The notes: a model not told the origin generated them from the letters alone. A stretch of 42,177 nt of DNA from DASQEH01 sp038239485 (GCA_038239485.1 JBBSET010000034.1:1-42177); one strand, 5' to 3'. Positions 15,985 to 24,781 are shown, numbered from the stretch's first letter. Numbers and translations are program-made.

Positions 15985-17102
15985 CCCGGATCGTCGTCCG
16001 CCGTATCACCGCGGCTGAGCACCTGGCGTACGTCGACGCCCAGCCGAGCGCCAGCTTCCTTCAGACTCCGGCCTGGGGGGAGGTGAAGCGCGAGTGGCGG
16101 CGCGAATCCGTCGGCTGGTGGCAGGGCTCGGAGCTCGTCGGCGTGGGCCTGGTGCTCTACCGCCTGCTGCCTGCTGTGAAGAGGTCCCTGGCGTACCTCC
16201 CCGAAGGGCCCCTGCTGGACTGGTCGGGACCGCACCTGGAGGAGTCCCTCTCCGCGCTCGCCGAGCACGCCCGGGGGCAGGGTGCCTTCGGCGTACGCAT
16301 CGGCCCTGCGGTGGCGATCAGGACCTGGGACGCCGACACCATCAAGGCCGGCGTCGCGGACCCGGCGGTGTCACGGCTCGATGAGCTCGCTCCTGACCAG
16401 CTCCTGGGTGACGGTGAGGCCGTCGAGAAGGCGCTGCGTGCCGCCGGCTGGCGCCAACAGGCGGCGGCTGGAGGGTTCGCAGCAGGTCAGCCGCCCTTCG
16501 TCTTCCAGCTCCCGCTCGCCGGCCGCTCGGCCGATGACGTGCTGGCCGGGATGAACCAGCTGTGGCGCCGCAACATCAAGAAGTCGGCGAAGGCGGGCGT
16601 GCAGATCAGCGTCGGCGACGAGGTCGACCTGCCCGCGTTCCATGCTCTCTATGCCGAGACGGCGAGCCGTGACCACTTCACCTCCCGACCACTGTCGTAC
16701 TTCCGGCAGATGTTCACCGCCCTCCGGCGCGAGGATCCCGACCGGATCCGCCTCTACCTCGCCCACCACGAGGGTGACCTCGTCGCCGCGACCACCTGGG
16801 TCCGGGTCGGGAGCCACACCTGGTACTCGTACGGCGCCTCGTCGACGGACAAGCGAGACGTGCGGGGCTCGAACGCCATCCAGTGGCGGATGATCACCGA
16901 CGCGATCGACGCCGGCGCCGACGTGTACGACCTCCGCGGCATCACCAACACGGTGGCCGCCGACGACCCGCACCTCGGCCTCATCCAGTTCAAGGTCGGC
17001 ACCGGCGGCCGGGCCGTGCAGTACGTCGGCGAATGGGACCTGCCCATCAACCGGCTCCTCTACGCGTCCTTCGACCTCTACATGAGACGACGCTCGCACT
17101 GA
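15981..17102 (+). CDS. FemX/FemAB-like peptidoglycan bridge aminoacyltransferase
   Basis: 373-aa cytoplasmic FemABX-family protein: two GNAT-like folds that use aminoacyl-tRNA to add cross-bridge residues to peptidoglycan precursors. Seen: N-terminal FLQTPAWGEVKREWRRESVGW, YLPEGPLLDW, the PFVFQLPL strand, GMNQLWRRNIKKSAKAGVQI (signature of the second domain), LYAETASRDHFTSRPLSYFRQMF, WYSYGASSTDKRDVRGSNAIQWRMI and DLRGITN with GLIQFKVGTGG. GTG 15981 has TAGCGT 6 nt upstream (leaderless-type) and also overlaps a possible small ORF. The racemase-like gene follows, a pairing that suggests shared work on wall amino acids. Confidence 0.92.
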   Translation: MTRIVVRRITAAEHLAYVDAQPSASFLQTPAWGEVKREWRRESVGWWQGSELVGVGLVLYRLLPAVKRSLAYLPEGPLLDWSGPHLEESLSALAEHARGQGAFGVRIGPAVAIRTWDADTIKAGVADPAVSRLDELAPDQLLGDGEAVEKALRAAGWRQQAAAGGFAAGQPPFVFQLPLAGRSADDVLAGMNQLWRRNIKKSAKAGVQISVGDEVDLPAFHALYAETASRDHFTSRPLSYFRQMFTALRREDPDRIRLYLAHHEGDLVAATTWVRVGSHTWYSYGASSTDKRDVRGSNAIQWRMITDAIDAGADVYDLRGITNTVAADDPHLGLIQFKVGTGGRAVQYVGEWDLPINRLLYASFDLYMRRRSH

Positions 17103-17282
17103 GCCCGACGGGCGGTCGACCATGACGCGTGAGGGCTTGCCGAACGACACCGTCACCGTGGGACGCCATGCAGAGTGCACCCGCGAAGAGGGGCTGTCTA
17201 CCCCGAGCACCAGTTGTCGCATACGCTGAGTGGACGCCGCGAGGTCGGCCAGTTGACCACAAGAGGAGCGACGAGAGCCGCC

Positions 17283-18299
17283 GTGACGCTGAGCCTGTAC
17301 GTCGACGGCCCCCGCTGGCGTGAGCACCTGACGAAGACCGAGACCGGCTATCCGGGCATCGTGCCGGTAGCGAAAGGCAATGGGTACGGCTTCGGGGTTG
17401 GCGCTCTGGCCCGCCGGGCGCAATGGCTCGGGGTCGACACGCTCGCCGTCGGGACCTACCGGGAGGTGGCCGACGTACGCAAACGCTTCTCGGGCACCGT
17501 CTTGGTGATGGAACCGTGGCGGCCGAGTGTCCCCGACCCTCCCTACGGTGACCAGATCGTCCATACCGTCGGGCGCTTGGAGGACCTGATCGCCCTGGGC
17601 CGGCGGGCCGATCGCCCGCGGGTCGTCCTCGAGGCGCTGACGTCGATGCGCCGCCACGGGTTCGTGCTGGCGGATCTGCTGGCTGCTCAGCGGGCTGCCA
17701 GCGGCGTCCAGGTCGAGGCCCAGGCGCTGCACCTTCCGCTCGCGACGGGCCACGTCGACGAGGTCGACAGGTGGCTGCGAGACGCGCCGAGCGCTCGGTG
17801 GTTCGTGAGCCACCTCAGCCAGGCCGAGCTCGAGACGCTTCGTCGACGGCATCCCGGTGCGACGCTTCGTCCGCGGATCGGCACGTCTTTGTGGCTGGGC
17901 GACCGTGGCGCACTGGCGCCGCGCGCCACCGTGCTCGATGTGCACCCGGCGCGACGAGGAGACCGCGTGGGTTATCGGCAGCGGCCACTGACCAGGTCGG
18001 GCACCATCGTCGTGGTGGCGGGCGGCACCGCACACGGCATCGGGCTGGAAGCCCCGGCTGCGGCTTCCTCGGTGCGCCAGCGAGGAATCAGCCTCGCCCG
18101 GGGGTCACTCGACGCTGCGGGACGAGCCCTGTCGCCGTACACCGTCGACGGCCGCCGACGATGGTTCGTGGAGCCGCCTCATATGCAGGTGAGCATGCTG
18201 TTCCTGCCTGCGGCCGCCACGCCGCCGGCGATCGGCGACGAGGTGCCGGTTCAGGTGCGCCTGACGACGACGGTCTTCGACCGGGTGTGCATCAGCTGA
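17283..18299 (+). CDS. Alanine racemase-like PLP protein
   Basis: 338-aa fold-type III PLP protein. The PLP-lysine motif is VPVAKGNGYGFG (about residue 28-39), followed by a TIM-barrel-like domain and a C-terminal beta domain (VLDVHPARRGDRVGYRQRPL). The Gly-Tyr of the catalytic C-terminal loop seems present (RVGY), but the usual MDQ-type segment is replaced by PPHMQVSM, and the protein is about 30-40 aa shorter than Alr. So it may racemise or bind another amino acid, or be a specialised wall enzyme. GTG 17283 is preferred; TTG 17253 is an alternative. A TACGCT box lies at about 17222-17227. Downstream of femX by 180 bp. Confidence 0.8.
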   Translation: MTLSLYVDGPRWREHLTKTETGYPGIVPVAKGNGYGFGVGALARRAQWLGVDTLAVGTYREVADVRKRFSGTVLVMEPWRPSVPDPPYGDQIVHTVGRLEDLIALGRRADRPRVVLEALTSMRRHGFVLADLLAAQRAASGVQVEAQALHLPLATGHVDEVDRWLRDAPSARWFVSHLSQAELETLRRRHPGATLRPRIGTSLWLGDRGALAPRATVLDVHPARRGDRVGYRQRPLTRSGTIVVVAGGTAHGIGLEAPAAASSVRQRGISLARGSLDAAGRALSPYTVDGRRRWFVEPPHMQVSMLFLPAAATPPAIGDEVPVQVRLTTTVFDRVCIS

Positions 18300-18377
18300 G
18301 GGCGCAGAGAGCTCGATGGTCGTACCACTCCGACGCTCCACCCTTGCGAGGTGGTGGCAGTCGACTGCCGGCGCCCT

Positions 18378-19952
18378 TCAGGAGTAGATCGGGTCCCGGT
18401 CGTGATCGAAATCGCGCCCGACCGTCTGGCCAGGCGGCTCGTCGTGGTGGCGAGCGTCCCCCTCGCCCGGGTCGAACGGCTCGGCGTCGATGCCTTCGTC
18501 GAAGATCCCGCCGAGCGGGTCGTCGGACAGGCCGTCGGCGCGGACCGGATCCTCGCGCGGAACCAGGATGTCGCGGACCACCAGGACCACGATGTACAGC
18601 TGGCCGAGGATGCGGACCACGACGGCAAGCGCATAGACCCAGTCACGTTGGCCCGAGTCGACGAAGAAGTTGGCGATATGCATCCAGACAGCGAAGAAGT
18701 AGAAGACCTCGCAGGCCTGCCAGACCAACAGGTCGCGCCACCTCGGCCGGGCCAGCGCCGCTAGCGGCAGCAGCCACAAGACGTACTGCGGCGAGTACAC
18801 CTTGTTGACGATCAGGAAGGAGACGACCACCAAGAAGACCAGTTGGGGCAGCCGCGGCCGACGGGGGGCGAGCAGACCGAGCGCCGCGATCGCGAGGCAC
18901 GCCGTCGAGAAGAGGATCCAGGTCGTCACATTGATGGTGTGCGCACTTGCCGTGTGCCCGTAGTTCGACGCGACGAGCCACAGCGAGCCGAAGTCCGGGC
19001 CGCGGGAGGCGTTGTACTGCCAGAACCACAGGAAGGCGTTCGGGGACCAGATGTAGATCGGCAGGTTGACGGCGAGCCAGGCGACCAGCGCCGCGGCCGT
19101 CGTCCGCGTCCACGCGTCGAGCTTGCGCTCACGCAGACACAACACGAGCAACGGCCCGAGGAAGAAGATCGGGTAGAGCTTGGTGGCCGCACCGAGTCCG
19201 ATGAGAACGCCGGCCATGATCGGCCGCCGGGTGGCCCACGCCCAGAAGATCGCGCCGACGAACCCGAACGCGAGGAGGTCCCAGTTGATCGTCGCCGCCA
19301 GCGCCAGGGTTGGCGACAGCGCCACGAACATGGCGTCCCACGGCCGTCGCCGCTGCGCACGGACCAGGAAGGCGAGCCCGATCAGCAGGACGACGAAGAA
19401 CCCGACCGCGTTGACGCTCCAGAAGACCGCGCTGTCGTGCTGGACGTCGAGATTGCTCCCCACCTCGGAATGCGGGACCTGCGACATGTCGGGATTGGTG
19501 CCGAGGGCCCGCGTGACGATGCCGGTGACGCCCATCCATAGGCCGGTCAGGACGGGGTACTCGACGGTCAGCGAGTGCGCGTCCTCGGTGGTCACGGGTT
19601 GCTTGTCGGCGGGCAGATCGGTCAGCGGCTCGTACGGGAACACCCCCTCGGCGAGTCCGCGACCGACATAGAGGTACGGGATGTCGGTGTAGCACATATG
19701 CGAGAACGGTTTCGGCGAGGCGTCGTCGGACCAGTTCGTGACAACGCACGGCGACTTCTGGAAGACGCCGATCCCGAAGACGAGCGCCGCAACGACGAGC
19801 ACGAGACGCAGCGGGGTCCACCAGCTGAAGCCGGTCCGGGTGTGTCGACCCAGTGGCCCGCCTACCGCTCCGGATGCCACCCGGGCGACGGGGTCGTCGA
19901 GCGTCGGCGCTACCACGCCGCCAGACGTGCGGCGGGGCCCGAGCAAGCTCAC
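18378..19952 (-). CDS. GT87-family polyprenyl-phosphate mannosyltransferase-like membrane protein
   Basis: About 524-aa polytopic membrane protein of the DUF2029/GT87 family, actinobacterial glycosyltransferases that take sugars from polyprenyl-phosphate donors on the outer face (as in lipoarabinomannan-type glycans). Ten or so hydrophobic helices; the first follows TRTGFSWWTPLRL, and loop 1 contains YTDIPYLYVGRGLAEGVFPYE, the catalytic-Asp region. Further marks: INWDLLAFGFVGAIFW, GLGAATKLYPIFFLGPLL and NKVYSPQYVLWLLPLAALARPRW. The C-terminus is an acidic cytoplasmic tail. Start uncertain: GTG 19952 is chosen; ATG 20012, 10 nt after the PBP stop, would add 20 Arg-rich residues. Third gene of the DUF5318-PBP operon. 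Confidence 0.87.
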   Translation of the reverse strand: MSLLGPRRTSGGVVAPTLDDPVARVASGAVGGPLGRHTRTGFSWWTPLRLVLVVAALVFGIGVFQKSPCVVTNWSDDASPKPFSHMCYTDIPYLYVGRGLAEGVFPYEPLTDLPADKQPVTTEDAHSLTVEYPVLTGLWMGVTGIVTRALGTNPDMSQVPHSEVGSNLDVQHDSAVFWSVNAVGFFVVLLIGLAFLVRAQRRRPWDAMFVALSPTLALAATINWDLLAFGFVGAIFWAWATRRPIMAGVLIGLGAATKLYPIFFLGPLLVLCLRERKLDAWTRTTAAALVAWLAVNLPIYIWSPNAFLWFWQYNASRGPDFGSLWLVASNYGHTASAHTINVTTWILFSTACLAIAALGLLAPRRPRLPQLVFLVVVSFLIVNKVYSPQYVLWLLPLAALARPRWRDLLVWQACEVFYFFAVWMHIANFFVDSGQRDWVYALAVVVRILGQLYIVVLVVRDILVPREDPVRADGLSDDPLGGIFDEGIDAEPFDPGEGDARHHDEPPGQTVGRDFDHDRDPIYS

Positions 19953-20022
19953 GGAGCCATCGTGCCCTACCCACCTCCGCGACCAGCGTGGCGGCCGCGA
20001 GGCCGGCGCCATCTGCGGAGCG

Positions 20023-22296
20023 CTACGGCGCCGGCGGCTGCGACGTCGGGCCTCCCGTGGTGGTAGGCGGGCTGGAGGTCGTCGTCGGTGGCTGAGTGGT
20101 GGTCGGTGGCTGAGTGGTGGTCGGTGGCTGAGTGGTGGTCGGTGGCTGAGTGGTGGTCGGTGGCTGAGTCGTGGTCGGTGGCTGCGTCGTGGTCGGTGGC
20201 TGCGTCGTCGTCCGTGGCTGCGTCGTGGTCGGTGGCTGCGTCGTCGTCGGTGGGGCCGAGCTGGTGCTCGGTGACGTGGTGGACGGCGCCGTCGTCGTCG
20301 GGGGTGCGTACGTCGGGCTCTGCCCGTTGAGTGCCGCCGGGGCAGGGAAGTCCTTGACCGGCGTGCCTTGGAGAGCGGCGGTCATGTAGGCGGTCCAGGT
20401 CTCGGTCGGGTAGTCCTGCCCGAAGTAGCTGTCGAGGTAGCCGTTGAGGGCCTCGTTGCCGGTGCCGCGCACGTACATCACCGCTGTGGACAGCTGAGGT
20501 GTGTACCCGACGAACCACGACGACGACACGTCCCCGTTGGCATTGGTGGCGGTGCCCGTCTTGCCGGCGGCCGGCCGCTGCAGCGCCTGGGCGCGGAAGC
20601 CGGTTCCGCCCTTGACCACCTGCTGCAGGGCGTAGGTCACATTGCTCGAGATCGCCTGGCTGAACGCCCTGGTTGGCCGCGTGATGTGCTCGTACTGGAT
20701 GCCGCTCGCGTCGCTCACCCGCTGGATGACGTACCACGGCGTGTGCTGGCCCTGGTCCGCGAAGGTCGCGTAGCCGTCAGCCATGTCGATCGGCGAGATG
20801 GTGGCGCTCCCCAGGGAGACGCCGGTGTTGGGGTGCAGGCCCGGGGCGCTGCGAGGGATCCCCGCCGCGACTGCCGCTTGGATGATCTTGTGTGGCCCAT
20901 TGTGCATGTGCAGGGTCATGTCGACGTACGCCGTGTTGATCGAGTCCTGGGTCGCCGTCGTCAGGCTCACCGTCCCGTAGGACGTACCCGACCCGCTGCC
21001 CTCGTTCTGGATCGTGGAGCCGTCGGGCAGCGCCAGCGGTGAGTTGCCGTCGAAGGTCGAGTTCAGCGTGAACCCGTTCTCGAGCCCGGCGGCCAGGGCG
21101 TACGGCTTGAAGGAGGACCCCGGCGAGCCGCCCGCCGTGGCCCAGTCGATCTGGCTCTGTAGGTAGTTCTTCCCGCCGATCATCGCCCGCAGTGCGCCCG
21201 TGCCCGGCTGGATGGACGCCAGCGCTATGTGCAGCTGCTTCTTGCCTTTCGGCCGGATCTGTTTCACCGCGTGGCCGGCGGCGCGTTCCTTCTCCCAGTC
21301 GAAGGTCGTGATGACCTTGAGGCCGCCACCTTCGATCTGCTCGTCGGTGAAGCCGTCAGCCTCGAGCTGTGACTTCACCAGGGTCATCAAGTAGCCCTTC
21401 TGCCCGCCGTACTTGTTGATCGTCTTGATCTTCGGGAAGGTCGGGAGGTGCGCCTCGAGAGTCGCTGCCCTGGCGGCGTCGAGATTCCCCATCGACACCA
21501 TGCCCTCCAGCACGTACTGGTACCGCGCCAACAGCGCTGCGCGTGCGCTCCTCCCGTTAGCCGGGTCCAGGTATCCCGGCGAGTTGAGCACAGCAGCGAG
21601 GACCGCGCTCTCGGACACGGTGAGGTCCTTGGCGGGCTTGGCGAAGTAGGCCTCGGACGCTGCCTGGGCACCGTAGGCCCCCCGACCGAAGTAGATCGTG
21701 TTGAGGTATCCCTCCAGGATCTGGTCCTTCGACAGCTTGTTCTGCAGCTTGACCGCAAGGAAGGCCTCCCTGATCTTGCGCGTCCAGGTCCGCTCCTGCG
21801 ACAGGTAGAGGACCTTGACGTACTGCTGGGTGATGGTCGACCCGCCCTGCTCGGTACCGGACGAGTGCAGGTTGTTCCAGGCGGCGCGGATGATGCCCTT
21901 GATGTCGATGCCGCTGTTGGTCTCGAACGACCTGTCCTCCGCCGAGATCACCGCGTCCTGCAGCGACTGCGGCATCTGCTCGATGGGGATGCCCTGCCGG
22001 TTCTGGAGAGCGAACTGTCCGAGGACGTGCTTGCCGTCTGAGTAGTACACGGTCGAGGTCTGGGTCTGGAAGTCGGTGTTGGGGTTGGGGATGTCGATCC
22101 GCTCGTAGGTGATGTAGATCGCCACCGCGGCGACCAGGGCCAGCACGAGCCCGGACACGACGCTCCACTTCAGGATCTTCGCGGCGATATGGCGGGTCTT
22201 GGCCCAGCCGCTCAGATCGCGGAGCCGCTTCTTGCCCTTCCTACGGCCCAGCCACCTGCGAGGCGGGGCTCCTGAGGGCGTGCGCTGGTCAGTCAC
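20023..22296 (-). CDS. Class A penicillin-binding protein (transglycosylase/transpeptidase)
   Basis: 757-aa bifunctional peptidoglycan synthase. A basic cytoplasmic tail precedes one membrane helix (residues 43-63). GT51 transglycosylase domain: catalytic AEDRSFE (Glu120), GGSTITQQ (151-158), RKIREAFLAVKLQ and LEGYLNTIYFGRGAYG. Transpeptidase domain: SxxK as SSFK (Ser394-Lys397), SxN as SIN (452-454) and KTGT (579-582). The C-terminus is a Thr/Pro/Gln-rich tail with nine TTTQPP hexads, probably a wall-spanning spacer. GTG 22296 starts 18 nt after DUF5318. Corresponds to the PonA-like PBP of this actinobacterial locus. Confidence 0.96.
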   Translation of the reverse strand: MTDQRTPSGAPPRRWLGRRKGKKRLRDLSGWAKTRHIAAKILKWSVVSGLVLALVAAVAIYITYERIDIPNPNTDFQTQTSTVYYSDGKHVLGQFALQNRQGIPIEQMPQSLQDAVISAEDRSFETNSGIDIKGIIRAAWNNLHSSGTEQGGSTITQQYVKVLYLSQERTWTRKIREAFLAVKLQNKLSKDQILEGYLNTIYFGRGAYGAQAASEAYFAKPAKDLTVSESAVLAAVLNSPGYLDPANGRSARAALLARYQYVLEGMVSMGNLDAARAATLEAHLPTFPKIKTINKYGGQKGYLMTLVKSQLEADGFTDEQIEGGGLKVITTFDWEKERAAGHAVKQIRPKGKKQLHIALASIQPGTGALRAMIGGKNYLQSQIDWATAGGSPGSSFKPYALAAGLENGFTLNSTFDGNSPLALPDGSTIQNEGSGSGTSYGTVSLTTATQDSINTAYVDMTLHMHNGPHKIIQAAVAAGIPRSAPGLHPNTGVSLGSATISPIDMADGYATFADQGQHTPWYVIQRVSDASGIQYEHITRPTRAFSQAISSNVTYALQQVVKGGTGFRAQALQRPAAGKTGTATNANGDVSSSWFVGYTPQLSTAVMYVRGTGNEALNGYLDSYFGQDYPTETWTAYMTAALQGTPVKDFPAPAALNGQSPTYAPPTTTAPSTTSPSTSSAPPTTTQPPTTTQPRTTTQPPTTTQPPTTTQPPTTTQPPTTTQPPTTTQPPTTTQPPTTTSSPPTTTGGPTSQPPAP
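20086..20247 (-). repeat. Nine tandem 18-bp repeats coding TTTQPP
   Basis: Nine in-frame 18-bp units encode residues 684-737 of the PBP as TTTQPP, one variant being TTTQPR. Units differ at synonymous positions, with clusters of identical neighbours, so copy number probably changes by slippage or recombination. The product is a Pro/Thr linker outside the membrane. Confidence 0.9.
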
Positions 22297-22314
22297 GTGA
22301 CAGGTCTCAGTCCC

Positions 22315-22728
22315 TCAGTCGTCGTCTTCTACGGTGCGTTGCCGGCGGGGCGGCTTGCGCGGGACGCCGTCGCCGACGACGTAGGACTCGACGAGGTGGT
22401 TCCAGCCGCAGTTTCCGCACACCTCGAGGACGTAGATGCGGATCTCGCCGTGCTGGTGGGCCATCGCCTCGATCTCGGCGCGGGACTTGATCCGGCCGGA
22501 GAACTGGCCGAGCTCGTCGCCGAACACATAGGACAGCAGTCGCAGCTCAGGCTTGCGGCAGACCGGGCAGGGAGTGCGCGCCGGCTCACCGTGGTACTTG
22601 GCCGCCCGCAGGGTGTAGGGGTCCGCGTCACACACGTCGTCCATGAACGTGGCTCCGCCGTTGAACAGGGTCGAGAGCGTGGCGCGCCGCTGCAGCGAGT
22701 AGTCGATGACCGATCGTTGAGACCACAT
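22315..22728 (-). CDS. DUF5318 family zinc-ribbon-like protein
   Basis: 137-aa actinobacterial protein of unknown function (DUF5318). ATG 22728 (MWSQRSVIDYSLQRRATL) fits the family; the frame opens to 22920 without meaning. Residues 15-50 are helical; then two Cys pairs, CPVC (about 66-69) and CGNC (about 112-115), can form one zinc ribbon around LRLLSYVFGDELGQFSGRI. The C-terminus is basic then acidic (RKPPRRQRTVEDDD). It is the first gene of a leftward operon with the PBP and GT87 genes, so a link to wall synthesis is likely but unproven. Divergent from padR across a 197-bp regulatory gap. Confidence 0.83.
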   Translation of the reverse strand: MWSQRSVIDYSLQRRATLSTLFNGGATFMDDVCDADPYTLRAAKYHGEPARTPCPVCRKPELRLLSYVFGDELGQFSGRIKSRAEIEAMAHQHGEIRIYVLEVCGNCGWNHLVESYVVGDGVPRKPPRRQRTVEDDD

Positions 22729-22839
22729 GATGGCTTCGAGGGTACGGCCAGATGCTGAGCGTTCTCCAACTGATCCGGCGTGATCGAGATCGCAGCACCG
22801 TCCAGAACCGGCCCGACACGCACGAGAAGGTAACATCCG

Positions 22840-22897
22840 ATGTATCAGTTCGATACGTCGCAGTGATACGTTCGTTCGATACGTGCAAGCGATACAT
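22840..22897. promoter_or_regulatory. 13-bp-period GATACRT array, probable PadR operator
   Basis: GATACGT occurs at 22852, 22865 and 22878 and GATACAT at 22891: four direct copies at exactly 13-bp steps with unrelated 6-nt spacers. ATGTATC, the inverse of GATACAT, precedes them at 22840-22846, so the array is flanked by an inverted pair and contains the palindrome GTATC-N5-GATAC. It ends 28 nt before the padR ATG. Best read as an autoregulatory operator; it could also control the divergent DUF5318-PBP operon. Confidence 0.65.
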
Positions 22898-22925
22898 GAC
22901 CGTCTGGCGAGGAGCAGCACCCCAC

Positions 22926-23570
22926 ATGACCAAGCGAGGCGACGCTCTGGAGCTAGCGGTGCTCGGGCTGCTCCACGAGTCGCCCATGCACGGGTACGAG
23001 CTCCGCAAGCGCGTCAACGCCCTGCTCGGATGGGGCCGGGTGCTCTCATATGGGTCGCTCTACCCCCGGCTCAAGCAGCTGCTCCGTGACGGTCTCATCA
23101 TCGAGGACACCGCCGAGCTGACCGCCACGACGACATTGGGCGGTCGGCGGGGCAAGATCGTGTACACGCTCACCGCCGACGGCAAGGAGCGCTTCGGCAT
23201 CCTCGTCTCGGCGGCGGGGCCGAGCGCCTGGGACGACGACAACTTCGGCGTCCACTTCGCATTCTTCGGGGCAGCCACCGCCGAGACACGACTTCGTATC
23301 CTCGAGGGTCGCCGGAGCCGGCTCGAGGAGCGCATCGAGGGTGTCCGGACGTCCGTGGCGCGTTCACGCGAGCGGGTCGACTCCTACACCCTCGAGCTGC
23401 AGCGGCACGGCCTGGAGTCGGTGGAGCGCGAGGTCCGCTGGCTCAACGAGCTGATCAGGACCGAGCGGGTCTCGCAGACCCAGGACACGGTCACCCCACC
23501 ACAAGCAGCACCACATCACACCAACCCCCGCACCGACGGACCACCGTCCGGCGCAAATGATTCGGAATGA
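22926..23570 (+). CDS. PadR family transcriptional regulator
   Basis: 214-aa winged-helix repressor. The N-terminal PadR domain (residues 1-90) reads LELAVLGLLHESPMHGYELRKRVNALLGWGRVLSYGSLYPRLKQLLRDGLI then RRGKIVYTLTADGKERF; the C-terminal part is a long coiled-coil dimerisation helix pair (RSRLEERIEGVRTSVARSRERV) and a Pro-rich tail. ATG 22926 is preferred by family N-termini, with GAGGAG 11 nt upstream; ATG 22897 lies in the last operator repeat. It is followed after 10 nt by ino1, so it probably controls inositol synthesis, though its ligand is unknown. Confidence 0.93.
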   Translation: MTKRGDALELAVLGLLHESPMHGYELRKRVNALLGWGRVLSYGSLYPRLKQLLRDGLIIEDTAELTATTTLGGRRGKIVYTLTADGKERFGILVSAAGPSAWDDDNFGVHFAFFGAATAETRLRILEGRRSRLEERIEGVRTSVARSRERVDSYTLELQRHGLESVEREVRWLNELIRTERVSQTQDTVTPPQAAPHHTNPRTDGPPSGANDSE

Positions 23571-23580
23571 GGAAAACGGC

Positions 23581-24660
23581 ATGGGCTCGGTTCGAGTAGC
23601 CATCGTTGGCGTCGGCAACTGCGCGACGTCGCTTATCCAGGGCGTGCACTACTACCAGGACGCGGACCCGTCGGCTGTCGTGCCTGGCCTGATGCACGTC
23701 GAGTTCGGCGGATACCACGTCAAAGACGTCGAGTTCGTCGCGGCCTTCGACGTCGACGCCAAGAAGGTCGGCTTCGACCTGTCAGAGGCGACGACGGCAA
23801 GTGAGAACAACACCATCAAGATCGCCGACGTACCCCCGCTGGGAATCACCGTCCAGCGCGGGCCGACCCTCGACGGCCTCGGGAAGTACTACCTGGAGAC
23901 CATCGAGCAGAGCGACGCGGAGCCGGTCGACGTGGTTGCCGTGCTCAAGGAGACCCGGGCCGACGTCTTGGTCTGCTATCTCCCGGTGGGCTCGGAGCGG
24001 GCCGACAAGTTCTACGCGCAGTGTGCGATCGACGCCAGGGTGGCGTTCGTCAACGCGCTGCCCGTGTTCATCGCGTCGGACCCGGTCTGGGCGAAGAAGT
24101 TCACCGACGCCGGCGTCGCGATCGTGGGCGACGACATCAAGTCGCAGGTCGGCGCCACGATCACGCACCGGGTGATGGCCAAGCTGTTCGAGGACCGCGG
24201 CGTGGTGCTTGACCGGACCTACCAGCTCAACATCGGCGGCAACATGGACTTCAAGAACATGCTCGAGCGCGACCGGCTGGAGTCGAAGAAGATCTCCAAG
24301 ACCCAGGCTGTCACGTCCAACATGGAGCAGGACCTCCCTGCCCGCAACGTCCATATCGGGCCGTCCGACTACGTCGCCTGGCTCGACGACCGCAAGTGGG
24401 CGTACGTCCGGATGGAGGCTCGTGCGTTCGGCAATGTGCCGCTCAACATGGAGTACAAGCTCGAGGTATGGGACTCGCCGAACTCGGCCGGCATCATCAT
24501 CGACGCGATCCGCGCGGCGAAGATCGCCAAGGACCGCGGCATCGGTGGGCCGCTGCTGTCGGCATCGTCGTACCTGATGAAGTCCCCGCCGGTGCAGCAG
24601 TCCGACGACCTCGGCCGCGAGGCGGTCGAAGCGTTCATCCGGGGCGACGTCGAGCGCTAG
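23581..24660 (+). CDS. ino1: Inositol-3-phosphate synthase
   Basis: 359-aa NAD-dependent myo-inositol-1(3)-phosphate synthase, converting glucose 6-phosphate to inositol phosphate for phosphatidylinositol, PI-mannosides and mycothiol. The Rossmann motif VAIVGVGNCATSLIQG (residues 5-20) opens the protein; family blocks follow: PGLMHVEFGGYHVKDVEFVAAFDVD, LPVGSERADKFYAQCAIDA, GDDIKSQVGATITHRVM, NIGGNMDFKNML and SPNSAGIIIDAIRAAKIAKDRGIGG. Length is typical of the short actinobacterial form. ATG 23581 with GAGGA 8 nt upstream. Cotranscribed with padR; ended by a long hairpin. Confidence 0.97.
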   Translation: MGSVRVAIVGVGNCATSLIQGVHYYQDADPSAVVPGLMHVEFGGYHVKDVEFVAAFDVDAKKVGFDLSEATTASENNTIKIADVPPLGITVQRGPTLDGLGKYYLETIEQSDAEPVDVVAVLKETRADVLVCYLPVGSERADKFYAQCAIDARVAFVNALPVFIASDPVWAKKFTDAGVAIVGDDIKSQVGATITHRVMAKLFEDRGVVLDRTYQLNIGGNMDFKNMLERDRLESKKISKTQAVTSNMEQDLPARNVHIGPSDYVAWLDDRKWAYVRMEARAFGNVPLNMEYKLEVWDSPNSAGIIIDAIRAAKIAKDRGIGGPLLSASSYLMKSPPVQQSDDLGREAVEAFIRGDVER

Positions 24661-24696
24661 CAGGTATCAGCCCCACCACCGCACCCAGCCACCCAC

Positions 24697-24741
24697 GAGA
24701 TCCGACTGTGGCGCCGTCACAGACCGCCGCAGTCGGATCTC
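24697..24741 (+). terminator. Long hairpin after ino1
   Basis: A perfect 12-bp stem (24697-24708 with 24730-24741) extends by five more pairs, one G-U, to 17 bp around an 11-nt loop. It lies 37 nt after the ino1 stop and 41 nt before the MFS gene. No U-tract follows, but the stability makes it a likely terminator. Confidence 0.7.
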
Positions 24742-24781
24742 TGGAGATACCGAGCCCATAGGGCGGCAGACTGGGCCGATC

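Noticed and set aside
17103..17282. Small gene between femX and the racemase-like gene
   Set aside because: Frames here run on into the racemase gene in the wrong frame; only a TACGCT promoter-like box is visible.
16371..18035. 554-codon open frame on the minus strand
   Set aside because: Runs antisense across both femX and the racemase-like gene, ignores the gap between them and has no recognisable motif.
20086..20247. Regular repeats resembling a CRISPR array
   Set aside because: Units are contiguous 18-bp in-frame codons (TTTQPP) with no unique spacers and no cas genes nearby.
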